37,103 nt of DNA from CAZXSK01 sp964642855 (GCA_964642855.1 CAZXSK010000041.1:1-37103), one strand, 5' to 3'. Positions 22,121-30,688 are shown, numbered from the stretch's first letter. Notes: a model not told the origin generated them from the letters alone. Translations and numbers: made by a program.

Positions 22121-22894
22121 ATGGCATCGAGCACGGATGCACAGGCGGAAGAAGTCAAGGTACTCCAGGTCGGCGACGGCGCGTTCGTCCGGCAGGAGAT
22201 CGACAACATCGGCTGGCTGGACATGGGCGAGCACCTGCTGGTTGTCGATGCCCTCGAACACGCCGAGAAGGAGCCCGACGTTCTGCAGGCGATGCGCGAC
22301 ACCGTCGGCGACAAGCCCGTCGGCGTGGTCTTCAATACCCATACCCACTACGACCACGTCGCGCTGAACGACGCATTCCGCAAGCGGTTCGACGCACAGG
22401 TGCTCAGCTACGACTCGCCCGAGATCGACGAGGACGGCACGTGGCTGGAAGGCGAAGCCCGGCGCGTGCAGGTGGTGCCCATGACCGGCTGCCACACCGG
22501 CGAGGACTGCGTGCTGTGGGACCCGGCCGGGTCGGTCCTGTTCGTGGGCGATATCTTCGGCTGGGGACTCATCCCGCTGACCCGCAACCTCCGGGAGGAC
22601 AGCTACCAGCTGCTGACTTCCACGATCCGCCGGCTGATCGACTTCGGGGCCGATACCGTCGTCCCCGGCCACGGGCCGCTGTGCGACAGCGACACGCTGC
22701 GACGCTACCTGGAGTATCTCGACGAGCTGATCGCCCAGGCCCGCCGGGGCGTGGAGGGCGGCAAGAGCGACCAGGAGATTCTCACCGCGATGACCCCCCC
22801 GGAAGACATGCGCCACTGGTGGCGCTTCGTGGAGTGGAAACACGCCGACAGCGCCCAGAAGGTGCTCAAAGCCGTCCGGCGCAAGTGGCTGTAG
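22121..22894 (+). CDS. Metallo-beta-lactamase-fold hydrolase
   Basis: The 257-residue protein carries the MBL motif THTHYDH (His74, His76, Asp78, His79), then a conserved His in MTGCHTGEDC, Asp in FVGDIF and His in VVPGHGPLC. This is a full two-metal site. The C-terminal helical part (about 195-257) is of the cap type seen in many MBL-fold proteins of unknown substrate. ATG at 22121 has GGGAG seven bases upstream; GTG at 22115 is an in-frame alternative but too close to it. No signal peptide is visible. It is probably co-transcribed with the M55 peptidase gene. The substrate is unknown; thioester, lactone or phosphoester hydrolysis are all possible. Confidence 0.9.
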   Translation: MASSTDAQAEEVKVLQVGDGAFVRQEIDNIGWLDMGEHLLVVDALEHAEKEPDVLQAMRDTVGDKPVGVVFNTHTHYDHVALNDAFRKRFDAQVLSYDSPEIDEDGTWLEGEARRVQVVPMTGCHTGEDCVLWDPAGSVLFVGDIFGWGLIPLTRNLREDSYQLLTSTIRRLIDFGADTVVPGHGPLCDSDTLRRYLEYLDELIAQARRGVEGGKSDQEILTAMTPPEDMRHWWRFVEWKHADSAQKVLKAVRRKWL

Positions 22895-22919
22895 CGAGTA
22901 GGGGCCTCTTCCGGCCGGG

Positions 22920-23333
22920 TCAGTCGCCCGACCCCATCGCAAACCACCACGCCAGCAGGCCCCCGGTCTGCAGCAGCACGATACCCCAGGTCACGAGTTG
23001 GAACCCGACCTTGCGTGTCTTGTGTCTCAGCAGGTGCATCGCCGCCAGGGCACCGGGCGACCCTCCCGCAGCCGCCAGCAGGTGCAACAGGGCTTCCGGC
23101 AGGCGCAGCTTGCCTCGGCGTGCCGCGCGTTTATCGGTGGCGTGTGCGACGAAAGCCGCGGCATTGATCGCAGCCAGGTACGCCCATACCGGGTGGATCT
23201 CGATTGCCCAGACGCAAGCGGCTGAGAGGGAGGCGACGGCAACGGCCGCTGCAGCTCCATGGTAGAGCAGCGGCGAGGGCGGGCTTCGATCCTTTCTGCG
23301 GTATGTTCCTCGGTCAGCTGCCACGACGGGCAA
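22920..23333 (-). CDS. DUF1294 family small membrane protein
   Basis: A 137-residue protein with about three to four hydrophobic helices and the DUF1294 core: HATDKRAARRGKLRLPEALLHLLAAAGGSPGAL, then RHKTRKVGF. Family members are inner-membrane proteins of unknown function, sometimes fused to cold-shock domains; no such domain is present here. The start codon appears to be TTG at 23333, with GAAGG five bases upstream; no ATG is available earlier in frame. It converges with the MBL-fold gene with 25 bases between stops. Confidence 0.85.
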   Translation of the reverse strand: MPVVAADRGTYRRKDRSPPSPLLYHGAAAAVAVASLSAACVWAIEIHPVWAYLAAINAAAFVAHATDKRAARRGKLRLPEALLHLLAAAGGSPGALAAMHLLRHKTRKVGFQLVTWGIVLLQTGGLLAWWFAMGSGD

Positions 23334-23569
23334 GCCTACCTTCGGAAAGGAGTTTCGGCAAGTTCAGCTGCGGGCGGGGGCCGCGTTCTTCTGAGCTAAA
23401 TCGTACTGAGTTTGCACGGGATTCCCCTTGAAGGACAGGCCGAACGAGGGAAAATGAAGGTCGGGAACCTGCAGGCCCTTTCTTCCTGAAAAGCGTATCC
23501 CTGCAGTTGCCCGGCCGGGGTTACGCATGTCTTTGCGGAAGTTTGCTGATGTGGGCTCGGAGTCCGCGC

Positions 23570-26500
23570 ATGGGAAAAGGGACAACAGGCATTGCTGAGT
23601 GGGCTGGCAGACCGGCGGCAAAGGTTGTGATGCGCGCCTTGCTGGCCGTCCTTCCGGTCGCAGCGCTGCTGGGGAAGCCGGCCGAGCTTTCGGCAAACCC
23701 TGGCGAAACGCCCCGCAAGGTTCTCGTTGTCCATTCCTACCACAAGGGCTTCGTCTGGACCGACGACGTCCAGCGCGGCATCGAGAGCGTTCTGCAGGCA
23801 GGCGACGTATCCGTCGAGATCGAAGTCGAGTACATGGACGCCAAACGTCACTCGACGAGCGAACTCGCCGAAACCTTCGCACGCCTGCTGCAGACGAAGG
23901 CGAAGACCTGGAAGCCCGACCTGGTCATCTCGTGCGATGACGACGCGCTGGCATTCCTGTTCCAGTACCGCCGGACGCTTTACCCTGACGTTCCGGTCGT
24001 CTTCTGCGGGCTGAATGTCGAGGACTGGGACCCGACCCTCCTGGAAGGCCGATCCGGGTACGCCGGCGTGGTCGAGCGCCTCGATCTCAAGTCCACCATC
24101 GACCTGATCCCGCAGGTCCAGCCCGGTGTCGAGCGCATCGTGTTCGTGCACGACCGCACCACGTCCGGCCTGGCCGACCGCCGGACGATTCTATCCTACC
24201 GCCCCGAGTACCAAGGCAGGCTGGAGCTGGTCTTCGCCGACAAGGGCAACGGCCTGAGCGAGCAGGAACTGCTGGACTCCCTCCGCGGGCTCGATAAGAA
24301 GTCGGCTGTGTACTTCCTGGGCTTCTTCCGCGACCGCACCGGCAAGCCGCTGGCACTGGATTACATCATCCCCGAGATCTCCGCTGCCTCGCCGGTGCCC
24401 GTCTATGGCCACGCGGATACGTACCTCCGATACGGCATCCTTGGCGGGAAGCTGCTCTGCGCGGAACTACACGGCCGGTCTACCGGCCGCAAGGCGCTGG
24501 CGATTCTCCGCACGGGCTCGCTTCCCGATCCACCGGTGAGCGTCGAGAGCTCCAACCAGTACATGTTCGACCATCGCCAGCTCAAGCGCTTTGCCATTCC
24601 GAGGTCCCGGCTGCCGGAGGGCAGCGTCATTCTGTACGGCCCTACGTCGCTGCTGGAGAAACACCGCACCGAGATCCTGCTTGCCGCGGGAGCGTTCATC
24701 CTGCTGGTGGTCTTTGTGCTCGTGCTGCTTGCCAATACCGTCCGGAGACGTCGGGCGGAAAAGAAGCTCGCCGCCAGCGAACGGGACTATCGCCTGCTTG
24801 CCGATCATGCCACCGACATGATCAGCCGGCATGATCTGGAAGGGCGTTACCTCTACGTGTCGCCGGCCTGTGAGCAGCTTCTCGGATATCGGCCGGACGA
24901 ACTCATCGGCCGTAACTGCTACGAACTCTTCCATCCCGATGACCTCGAAACCATCGAGCAATATCATCGGAAGCTGTTGGAAAGTGCGTCGCCGGTGAAT
25001 GTGGTTTATCGTCTCAAGCACCGGCTGGGTCATTTCCTGTGGGTCGAGTCGCGCAGCAGTTCCATCCGCGATCAATCCACGGGCAGGATCGGCGAACTGA
25101 TCGCCGTGACCCGCGATGTCACCCAGCGGAAGGTAGCCGAGGACCGCCTGACCCAGCAGCACCAGTTGATGGACTACATCATCCGTCACGACCCCAATGC
25201 CATCGCTGTCTACGATCGCGACCTCCACTACGTCTACGTCAGCGACCGCTATCTGCACGACTACGGCATCGAGGGCCAGCAGGTCATTGGCAGGCACCAC
25301 TACGAAGTCTTCCCGGAGATGCCCGAGCGCTGGAAACAGGTCCACCAGCGCGCGCTCAACGGGGCCGTCGAGAGTTGCGAAGACGACTCCTTCCAGCGCC
25401 CCGACGGGTCGATCACCTACAACCGCTGGCAGTGCAGGCCGTGGTATCTCGCCGACGGCACGATCGGCGGGATCATCACCTACACCGAGGTGACCACCGA
25501 GCGCAAGCTGGCTGAGCAGGCCCTGCGTCGCAGCGAGCAGCGATACCGCAAGCTCGTCGAAAACGCGCCCGACGTCGTGTACATCTACTCCACCCGGCGG
25601 GGGGCGATCTACTGGTCCCCTCGCGTCGAGGACGTGCTCGGTCACCCGCCGGACGCCCTGGAAGACAACCCGTTCCTGTGGCACGATTCGATCCACCCCG
25701 ACGACCACCCGGCCGTGGAAGAAGCCATCGAGCGGGCACGCGATCATGGCGAGCCGTTCGACCTGGAGTACCGCGTCCACGACGCCGACGGACACTGGCG
25801 ATGGCTGCGCGACCGGTACATCAACATGGAAGTCACCGACGACGAGTGCATCATCGAAGGCCTCGCCACCGACATCACCCGGGAGAAAGAGGCCGAGAGA
25901 ACCCGCAGACAACTCCAGCAGCAGGCGCAGACCGCCCGGAGGCAGGAGAGCCTGGTCACCATGGCCGGGGCGATCGCCCACAACTTCAACAACGACCTGA
26001 TGGTCGTGCTCGGCAACCTGTCGCTGATTCTCAAGGATCGTCTCGACGAGGAGTCTGCCCGGGAGTCGCTGGAGGAAGCGGAAGGGGCGGCCAGGCACGC
26101 GTCCCAACTCAGCACGCTCATGCTGCGCTACGTCGGGCAGGGGCCCCAGAAGCACGAGTCGATCAGCCTCAGCGAACTGCTGGCCGACCTGCGCAGCGCG
26201 ATCCGCAAGGCCCTGCCCCAGGAGATCGATCTGCAACTGGAGTTCTCTCCGGACGGGCAGCAGGATTCCGTCGTATCCGGCGACATGGCCGGGCTCTGCG
26301 AAGTCGTGCTCAGTCTCGTCCGCAACGCCGGCGAAGCCATCGGCCCCGAGGCGGGGCGCGTCTGTCTGTCGCTCGACCAGGCCGACCTGTCCGAGCAGGC
26401 CCTGGCCGGAAGCTACACTTACGAGAAGCCCAGGCCCGGGCGGTTCGTCTGCCTGACGGTCTCCGACGACGGCTGCGGGATGGACGAGGAAACCGTCGAG

Positions 26501-26674
26501 CGTCTCTTCGAACCCTACTACACCACCAAGTTCACCGGGCGCGGGCTGGGGCTTGCGTCGGTGTTGGGCATTGTCCAGGGACACCACGGCGGGATCTTTG
26601 TCGACACCCGGCCGGGCGGAGGCACGAAGATTCGCGTAGCCATCCCGGCTGCCAAACAGCCCGAGGCCGTCTGA
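23570..26674 (+). CDS. Membrane sensor histidine kinase with extracytoplasmic ABC-type binding domain and three PAS domains
   Basis: The 1034-residue protein starts with a signal or anchor helix (about 22-37). A periplasmic domain of the ABC_sub_bind type follows (about 45-320; KVLVVHSYHKGFVWTDDVQRG, then DLVISCDDDALAF). One strong membrane helix (about 367-388) leads to three PAS domains (about 405-520, 530-643, 655-773). Then come a DHp helix with the phospho-acceptor His near 804 in AGAIAHNFNND, and an HATPase with VRNAGEA (N box), DDGCGMDEE (G1), FEPYYTTKFTGRGLGLA (F/G2). It lacks a receiver domain, and no response regulator gene is seen nearby, so the partner is elsewhere. The ligand is probably a small molecule, by analogy. 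Starts at 23549 and 23630 are also possible; 23570 has the best site (CGGAG, 7-base spacing). Confidence 0.9.
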   Translation: MGKGTTGIAEWAGRPAAKVVMRALLAVLPVAALLGKPAELSANPGETPRKVLVVHSYHKGFVWTDDVQRGIESVLQAGDVSVEIEVEYMDAKRHSTSELAETFARLLQTKAKTWKPDLVISCDDDALAFLFQYRRTLYPDVPVVFCGLNVEDWDPTLLEGRSGYAGVVERLDLKSTIDLIPQVQPGVERIVFVHDRTTSGLADRRTILSYRPEYQGRLELVFADKGNGLSEQELLDSLRGLDKKSAVYFLGFFRDRTGKPLALDYIIPEISAASPVPVYGHADTYLRYGILGGKLLCAELHGRSTGRKALAILRTGSLPDPPVSVESSNQYMFDHRQLKRFAIPRSRLPEGSVILYGPTSLLEKHRTEILLAAGAFILLVVFVLVLLANTVRRRRAEKKLAASERDYRLLADHATDMISRHDLEGRYLYVSPACEQLLGYRPDELIGRNCYELFHPDDLETIEQYHRKLLESASPVNVVYRLKHRLGHFLWVESRSSSIRDQSTGRIGELIAVTRDVTQRKVAEDRLTQQHQLMDYIIRHDPNAIAVYDRDLHYVYVSDRYLHDYGIEGQQVIGRHHYEVFPEMPERWKQVHQRALNGAVESCEDDSFQRPDGSITYNRWQCRPWYLADGTIGGIITYTEVTTERKLAEQALRRSEQRYRKLVENAPDVVYIYSTRRGAIYWSPRVEDVLGHPPDALEDNPFLWHDSIHPDDHPAVEEAIERARDHGEPFDLEYRVHDADGHWRWLRDRYINMEVTDDECIIEGLATDITREKEAERTRRQLQQQAQTARRQESLVTMAGAIAHNFNNDLMVVLGNLSLILKDRLDEESARESLEEAEGAARHASQLSTLMLRYVGQGPQKHESISLSELLADLRSAIRKALPQEIDLQLEFSPDGQQDSVVSGDMAGLCEVVLSLVRNAGEAIGPEAGRVCLSLDQADLSEQALAGSYTYEKPRPGRFVCLTVSDDGCGMDEETVERLFEPYYTTKFTGRGLGLASVLGIVQGHHGGIFVDTRPGGGTKIRVAIPAAKQPEAV

Positions 26675-26680
26675 GACTGG

Positions 26681-26708
26681 TCCGGTCAGCTTCGCTGTCG
26701 GGACCGGA
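26681..26708 (+). terminator. Inverted repeat downstream of the histidine kinase gene
   Basis: A 7-bp perfect stem (TCCGGTC/GACCGGA) enclosing a second small stem (CAGC-TTC-GCTG) starts seven bases after the stop codon. No T tract follows, so this is a possible rather than certain terminator. Confidence 0.3.
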
Positions 26709-26836
26709 GCTTCCTCACCTGCTCCCGATGGCGGATCTGTCTCAGGGCGGTATTCGCCAGGTTCCGCAGCGTTCCCGAGGGCCTGTCCATTATCAGCTTG
26801 CCAGGTGTCTCCAGGTTCGCAGCATCTCCGATACTC

Positions 26837-26891
26837 CTCACCAACTGCACCGCCGGGACCCCGGGCCCGGAGGGCAAAGTCAAATCCCTGT
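26837..26891 (+). repeat. 55-base sequence at left edge of assembly gap
   Basis: These 55 bases directly before the N run are identical to the 55 bases directly after it (26992-27046). They are GC-rich and contain no recognisable gene. See the gap entry. Confidence 0.97.
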
Positions 26892-26991
26892 NNNNNNNNN
26901 NNNNNNNNNNNNNNNNNNNNNNNNNNNNNNNNNNNNNNNNNNNNNNNNNNNNNNNNNNNNNNNNNNNNNNNNNNNNNNNNNNNNNNNNNNN
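26892..26991. other. Assembly gap of 100 N
   Basis: Exactly 100 unknown bases, the conventional size for a scaffold gap of unknown length. Both sides carry the same 55-base sequence, so the two contig ends probably overlap rather than being separated by missing DNA. The surrounding interval 26675-27228 contains no gene I can support. Confidence 0.98.
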
Positions 26992-27046
26992 CTCACCAAC
27001 TGCACCGCCGGGACCCCGGGCCCGGAGGGCAAAGTCAAATCCCTGT
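26992..27046 (+). repeat. 55-base sequence at right edge of assembly gap
   Basis: Exact copy of 26837-26891. The sequence diverges immediately outside the two copies, as expected for two contigs sharing a terminal k-mer, or for a real repeat that broke the assembly. Confidence 0.97.
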
Positions 27047-27228
27047 GGTATCGACGGGGGTTCGGGGCAGCCGGAATTTGGCGAGGAACCCGAAATCTCT
27101 GCCCGTGGTTTCCGATAGGTAACACAGGATTGGCCGGACGCGCAGTGCGCTGGCCTGCGAAGGGTCCCGGCGGCCGTCGCCGCGGACACCTCGCTTCGAA
27201 CAGACACGGAACCGTTGCGGAGAAAAGC

Positions 27229-27402
27229 ATGGACGAACTGGAAGCCATCCGCCTGCGTGTGCAGCAACTGCTTGCCCGGGGAAAGCGCTCCGACCTCAGT
27301 GACGAAGAGCGAAAGTCGATCTCCAACGAGGTCAATCAGCTCTGGTCGCAACTGGCGAGCTCTTCCCAGCCCCAGCGCAGCCGCGAAGAAGCAACCACGT
27401 AA
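27229..27402 (+). CDS. Small charged helical protein of unknown function
   Basis: A 57-residue protein beginning MDELEAIRLRVQQLLARGKR, with LSDEERKSISNEVNQLWSQL in the middle and a polar Ser/Gln/Arg tail. It is predicted by eye to be two amphipathic helices with heptad-like spacing. GGAG lies eight bases before the ATG, which is the main argument that it is real. It is not part of a longer frame of sensible composition. It sits between the assembly gap and the zinc-ribbon gene, 242 bases before the latter. I do not recognise a family. Confidence 0.55.
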   Translation: MDELEAIRLRVQQLLARGKRSDLSDEERKSISNEVNQLWSQLASSSQPQRSREEATT

Positions 27403-27576
27403 TCACCTCCGTTGCAGTCGCCCGAACAGGTGGCCGGCTGCGACGGGATCGTAGCGATCTGCAAGGGCGGCGAGGTCCGTATGGGCTTTCGTCGCCCTCT
27501 GTTTGTGCGCTTCGGAACCGGAAGGAATTGTGAGGCACGATTCGCGCCTTCCATGAAGTATTCGTCCTCCGGCTTC

Positions 27577-27602
27577 CGATAGGAAAAGGAAGTGTCAGAC
27601 AC
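27577..27602. repeat. Short inverted-repeat cluster upstream of the zinc-ribbon gene
   Basis: TTCC-GATA-GGAA is followed by the near-perfect palindrome GTGTC-A-GACAC (27592-27602). A related TTTCCGATAGG occurs near 27107. The element lies in the 27403-27644 gap between genes, where nothing else was recognised. Confidence 0.4.
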
Positions 27603-27644
27603 ACGATACAGTGCGCTGCGCCCGAGTCGGTCGGGACGGCGCGG

Positions 27645-29798
27645 ATGCTTTGCATGACGCAATCGGCCACGGGAAGCACGTTTCGCAGTGGGCTTGCCGC
27701 GCCTTCGGGCACGTGCAGCCGCTGCGGGTGCGCATCGGCAGGCCGCCATTTCTGCCCCTCCTGTCACCACCTTCTCCGCCAGGCGCTGTCCGACGGCGTG
27801 TGGTGGATCTGCATCGGCCAGGCGGCGCTGCTGGGTGTACTGATCGTCTTCGTGCTGATGGTCTTCGGGCAACGTGTTCGCCCGGGGGACCCCATTGCCG
27901 CGACCTGGCCGTGGCCGGGCATTCACCTGCCAACCTGGGCGTCGTGGATGGCCCTTGCACTGGTCGCCGGCCTGGTGGTTACCGGCCTGGCGACGTTTGC
28001 GACCATTCTCGTGCTGGACGTGCCTCGCATGCTCCGCGGCCAGTCGCGGCAGAAACTCGCCATGGCCGATATCGATCTCGCCCTGCACAACGCAGCTGCG
28101 GTTCTGGCCCCGCCGACAGAGCAACTGGCGGGCGAGCCGGTCAACATTCGTCAGGCGTTGCGTTGCGGCGCGGGGCGGTTTCTGCGCGGCGTGGTCCGAG
28201 TCGCTGCAGGCTCGCGCGTGTTGATGCTCTCTGTCTCGCGGGCGTCGTCTGCCCGAGTCCGGGCGTGGGCGCCGGTTGTCGGCCGGGCCTTGGCGAGCAG
28301 CGGCAGGGGGGTAGCCAAGGCGGCCAAGGCCGTCGCTAACCTTCGGCCGCGCCGGAAGCAACACTACAACCCGCTGGAGATTCACGCCCGCACCTCCACG
28401 CCGACATCCAACGTGCAATACGTCCATCGGTCGGCGATGAGCGCAGCAGCTGCCCTGCATGCCGAGGACATCCGCCAGACCGTGGCGGACAACCTCGCAA
28501 CCGCCCGCCGGCGCGAGCAGGCCGTCGCCCGACAGCGGGAGACAGCTGCGGTTGCCCCGGCCTCGACCGATGCTGCCGAAGTGCCAGCCGGAGTGTCAAG
28601 GCTGGGGATCGTACCGGCAGGTGACGATGTAACCCACTGCAATGAAGATACTTCAGCGGACACAGCCAGCACGCAAGCCCCTGATCCGCCGCCCGTCAAG
28701 GACCGCGGAGAAGCCCCCGCCAAGCCTTCGTCGCATCCTCACCAGCCGCCCGTGGAGCCATCGACGTCCGCCGGCAGCGACCTGCCCGACCTGCCCGACG
28801 TGCCCGGTGATGCCCTGCCCGACTTCGACACGGGAGTCATCGGCTCGCTGCCGATACCGGACTTCTCCGAGGTCGTGGAACCTCCTCGCGCGGGCAAGAG
28901 CAGCATCTCCATCGATGCCGCACCGCCTGATGAATCGACACAAACTACTGACAAAGAATCAGATACGAAAGAAGGCGAGCGGCCTGCCGTGGAGTCTACC
29001 ATCGCCTCGGCTGACGATATCGAACTCCTGCCGCCCGAGGATACCCCGGAAGAAACCGCCGACGATCAGGCCGGGTTGGGCGATATCGAGCTGCTGCCCG
29101 AGGAGCCTGTAGACCTCGGCCCGCCGATCTGGGCCCGCACCGACTGGACGAAGCTCAGCGAACTCCAGCCCGACAGCGACCCCGCCGGGCTTCCGGACGA
29201 TGGAGCTGCTATCACGTCGCAAGATCTTGACAATGCTGGAGATATGTCGAGTCAGAAAGCTCCGGGAACCCCTCCCGAACCGGCCGAGGCAGTCGGCGGA
29301 TCCAGCGACGCCCCCGAGGCTGAGACGGACCCCGAGACCAGGGCCAGTCAGGATCTGCCGCTGCCTGATCCACGGGCTGCCCGGGCGTTCTGGCGTGCCC
29401 GAGCGAAACGGATGGGCCCCCGCCCGGAGGGGGAGGGCTCCGGGGAGGAATCTTCGCAAGCTACTGAAATCAAAGATATTGAAGCCGAAGAACCTGCCAC
29501 GCAGGAGTACCCCCCGGTTGTCGGCAACACCGGCCAATCGACCTCGTCCGAGCCCGACCCATCCGCCCGGCCTGTTGTGCAGTGCCCCTCGTGTGGCCGG
29601 CGGAAGCCCTCGCCGGGGGAGGGGAAGTACCGCTGCTCGGACTGCAGCCACGTGCTGGTGATCGGCCCGGACGGGACGCTTGTTGTCTCGCGATGTCCCG
29701 AGTGCGGGAAGGAGCGTCCGTTCCCGGGCGCGGGGAAGTACCGCTGTGCGGAGTGCCGCCACGTATTCGAGCTCGACGCAATCGGCAACGTCGTGTGA
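27645..29798 (+). CDS. Membrane-anchored zinc-ribbon protein with long acidic linker
   Basis: The 717-residue protein has an N-terminal zinc finger (Cys24, Cys27, Cys37, Cys40), two membrane helices (about 52-75 and 97-122) and a basic helical region (to about 300). A long Asp/Glu/Pro/Ser-rich, probably disordered segment (about 310-640) follows, with repeated DIELLPPE/DIELLPEE motifs. It ends in two tandem zinc ribbons (from Cys647 and Cys684) that share GKYRC-x-x-C and are near-copies of each other. No catalytic domain is visible. Such zinc ribbons often bind nucleic acid or proteins; the role here is unknown. The start is uncertain: ATG at 27645 or 27654, both with weak ribosome binding sites. 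The C-terminus may be cytoplasmic, an inference from two helices. Confidence 0.8.
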   Translation: MLCMTQSATGSTFRSGLAAPSGTCSRCGCASAGRHFCPSCHHLLRQALSDGVWWICIGQAALLGVLIVFVLMVFGQRVRPGDPIAATWPWPGIHLPTWASWMALALVAGLVVTGLATFATILVLDVPRMLRGQSRQKLAMADIDLALHNAAAVLAPPTEQLAGEPVNIRQALRCGAGRFLRGVVRVAAGSRVLMLSVSRASSARVRAWAPVVGRALASSGRGVAKAAKAVANLRPRRKQHYNPLEIHARTSTPTSNVQYVHRSAMSAAAALHAEDIRQTVADNLATARRREQAVARQRETAAVAPASTDAAEVPAGVSRLGIVPAGDDVTHCNEDTSADTASTQAPDPPPVKDRGEAPAKPSSHPHQPPVEPSTSAGSDLPDLPDVPGDALPDFDTGVIGSLPIPDFSEVVEPPRAGKSSISIDAAPPDESTQTTDKESDTKEGERPAVESTIASADDIELLPPEDTPEETADDQAGLGDIELLPEEPVDLGPPIWARTDWTKLSELQPDSDPAGLPDDGAAITSQDLDNAGDMSSQKAPGTPPEPAEAVGGSSDAPEAETDPETRASQDLPLPDPRAARAFWRARAKRMGPRPEGEGSGEESSQATEIKDIEAEEPATQEYPPVVGNTGQSTSSEPDPSARPVVQCPSCGRRKPSPGEGKYRCSDCSHVLVIGPDGTLVVSRCPECGKERPFPGAGKYRCAECRHVFELDAIGNVV

Positions 29799-30021
29799 TG
29801 GCATGCGTCGATCGAAGGTCGGGATCGGGGACGTTTCTGCCCGGATCCGCGGCAAGAATCGGCCGCAACGGGCCGCGGCTGGCAGCCGGTGGCCGTGGCC
29901 GGCATCGGCCGTACTCAGCCGGGCAGCCACGGCAAGCTCTGGCAGGAATCGGCAAGAACCGGCAAGGCGAATCAACCCCGATTTCCAGCGCCCGGGATGC
30001 GCGCTTCGAGTCCCCGACCGC

Positions 30022-30033
30022 CGCGCCGGCGCG
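30022..30033. repeat. 12-base perfect palindrome in the intergenic region before hisB
   Basis: CGCGCCGGCGCG reads the same on both strands. It lies in 29799-30083, between the convergent ends of the zinc-ribbon gene and hisB. That region also shows loose GGCAAGAATCGG-like steps but no gene, tRNA or T-tract terminator I can support. Confidence 0.35.
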
Positions 30034-30083
30034 CAGATCACTCGTGCGCGATCAGACCGAATCCCGGCGGGGGTGACGGGGCG

Positions 30084-30677
30084 CTAGAGCGTGCCCTTGG
30101 TCGAGGGTACTTCGTCGGCGCGGGCGGGGTCGATTTCCTTCGCCTGGCGGAACGCCATCGCCAGCGCCTTGAAGACCGCCTCGGCTACATGGTGGTCGTT
30201 CGTGCCGCAGGGCACGTTGACGTGCAGGTTCATGCCCGCCTCGCGCGCGATTGCGCAGAGCAGCTCCTCCACCAGTTGCGTGTCGAACGTGCCGATCTTC
30301 GGCGTGTTGAACTGCACGTTGAACACCACATGCGACCGGCCTGAGAGGTCCAGCGACACGTTGGCCAGCGCTTCGTCCATCGGTACCGACGCGCTGCCGT
30401 ATCGGCGGATGCCCGTCTTGCTGCCCAGCGCCCTGGCGATTGCCTGGCCGAGGCAGATGCCGACGTCCTCGGCTGTGTGGTGGTCGTCGACCTGCAGGTC
30501 GCCCTGGGCGTCGACGGTCAGATCCGTCAGGCTGTGCTTGCCGAAATGGTCCAGCATGTGGTCGAGGAAGCCGATGTCGGTGGACGCCTCAACGCGCCCC
30601 CGGCCGTCGAGGTCGATCTCGAGGCGGATGCGGGTTTCCTTCGTCTCGCGCGTGATGGTGGCGGTTCGGTTGCTCAT
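30084..30677 (-). CDS. hisB: Imidazoleglycerol-phosphate dehydratase
   Basis: The 197-residue protein is a single-domain HisB. It dehydrates imidazoleglycerol phosphate to imidazole acetol phosphate, the substrate of HisC. Visible metal-binding blocks are GFLDHMLDHFGKHS, DDHHTAEDVGICLGQA and the C-terminal TNDHHVAEAVFKALAMAF, all complete. There is no fused histidinol-phosphatase domain, so that activity must come from another protein. The start at 30677 gives the normal N-terminus (MSNRTATITRETKET). The SD-like AGGAGA is unusually far away (about 14 bases), and a four-codon ATG frame lies between. hisB is about 10 kb from hisD-hisC and on the other strand. It is 269 bases downstream of the PQQ-like gene. 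Confidence 0.96.
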   Translation of the reverse strand: MSNRTATITRETKETRIRLEIDLDGRGRVEASTDIGFLDHMLDHFGKHSLTDLTVDAQGDLQVDDHHTAEDVGICLGQAIARALGSKTGIRRYGSASVPMDEALANVSLDLSGRSHVVFNVQFNTPKIGTFDTQLVEELLCAIAREAGMNLHVNVPCGTNDHHVAEAVFKALAMAFRQAKEIDPARADEVPSTKGTL

Positions 30678-30688
30678 GTTGCGTTCAT
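30674..30688 (-). other. Possible four-codon leader frame overlapping the hisB start
   Basis: ATG-AAC-GCA-ACA-TGA ends with its TGA overlapping the hisB ATG (ATGA). The AGGAGA at 30691-30696 is too far from hisB for a normal start and slightly too close to this one. It could couple or reposition ribosomes; translation is not shown. Confidence 0.25.

Noticed and set aside
24467..26587. 706-codon minus-strand frame inside the histidine kinase gene
   Set aside because: The plus-strand product has complete PAS, DHp and HATPase motifs; the antisense product has none.
26686..27351. Minus-strand frame spanning the N run
   Set aside because: It only stays open because N codons are translated as X; it overlaps the small plus-strand gene and has no recognisable domain. 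It should be reconsidered once the gap is closed.
29985..30040. TTCGAGTCCCC resembling a tRNA T-arm
   Set aside because: The preceding bases do not form a T-stem and no acceptor, D or anticodon stem can be built upstream.
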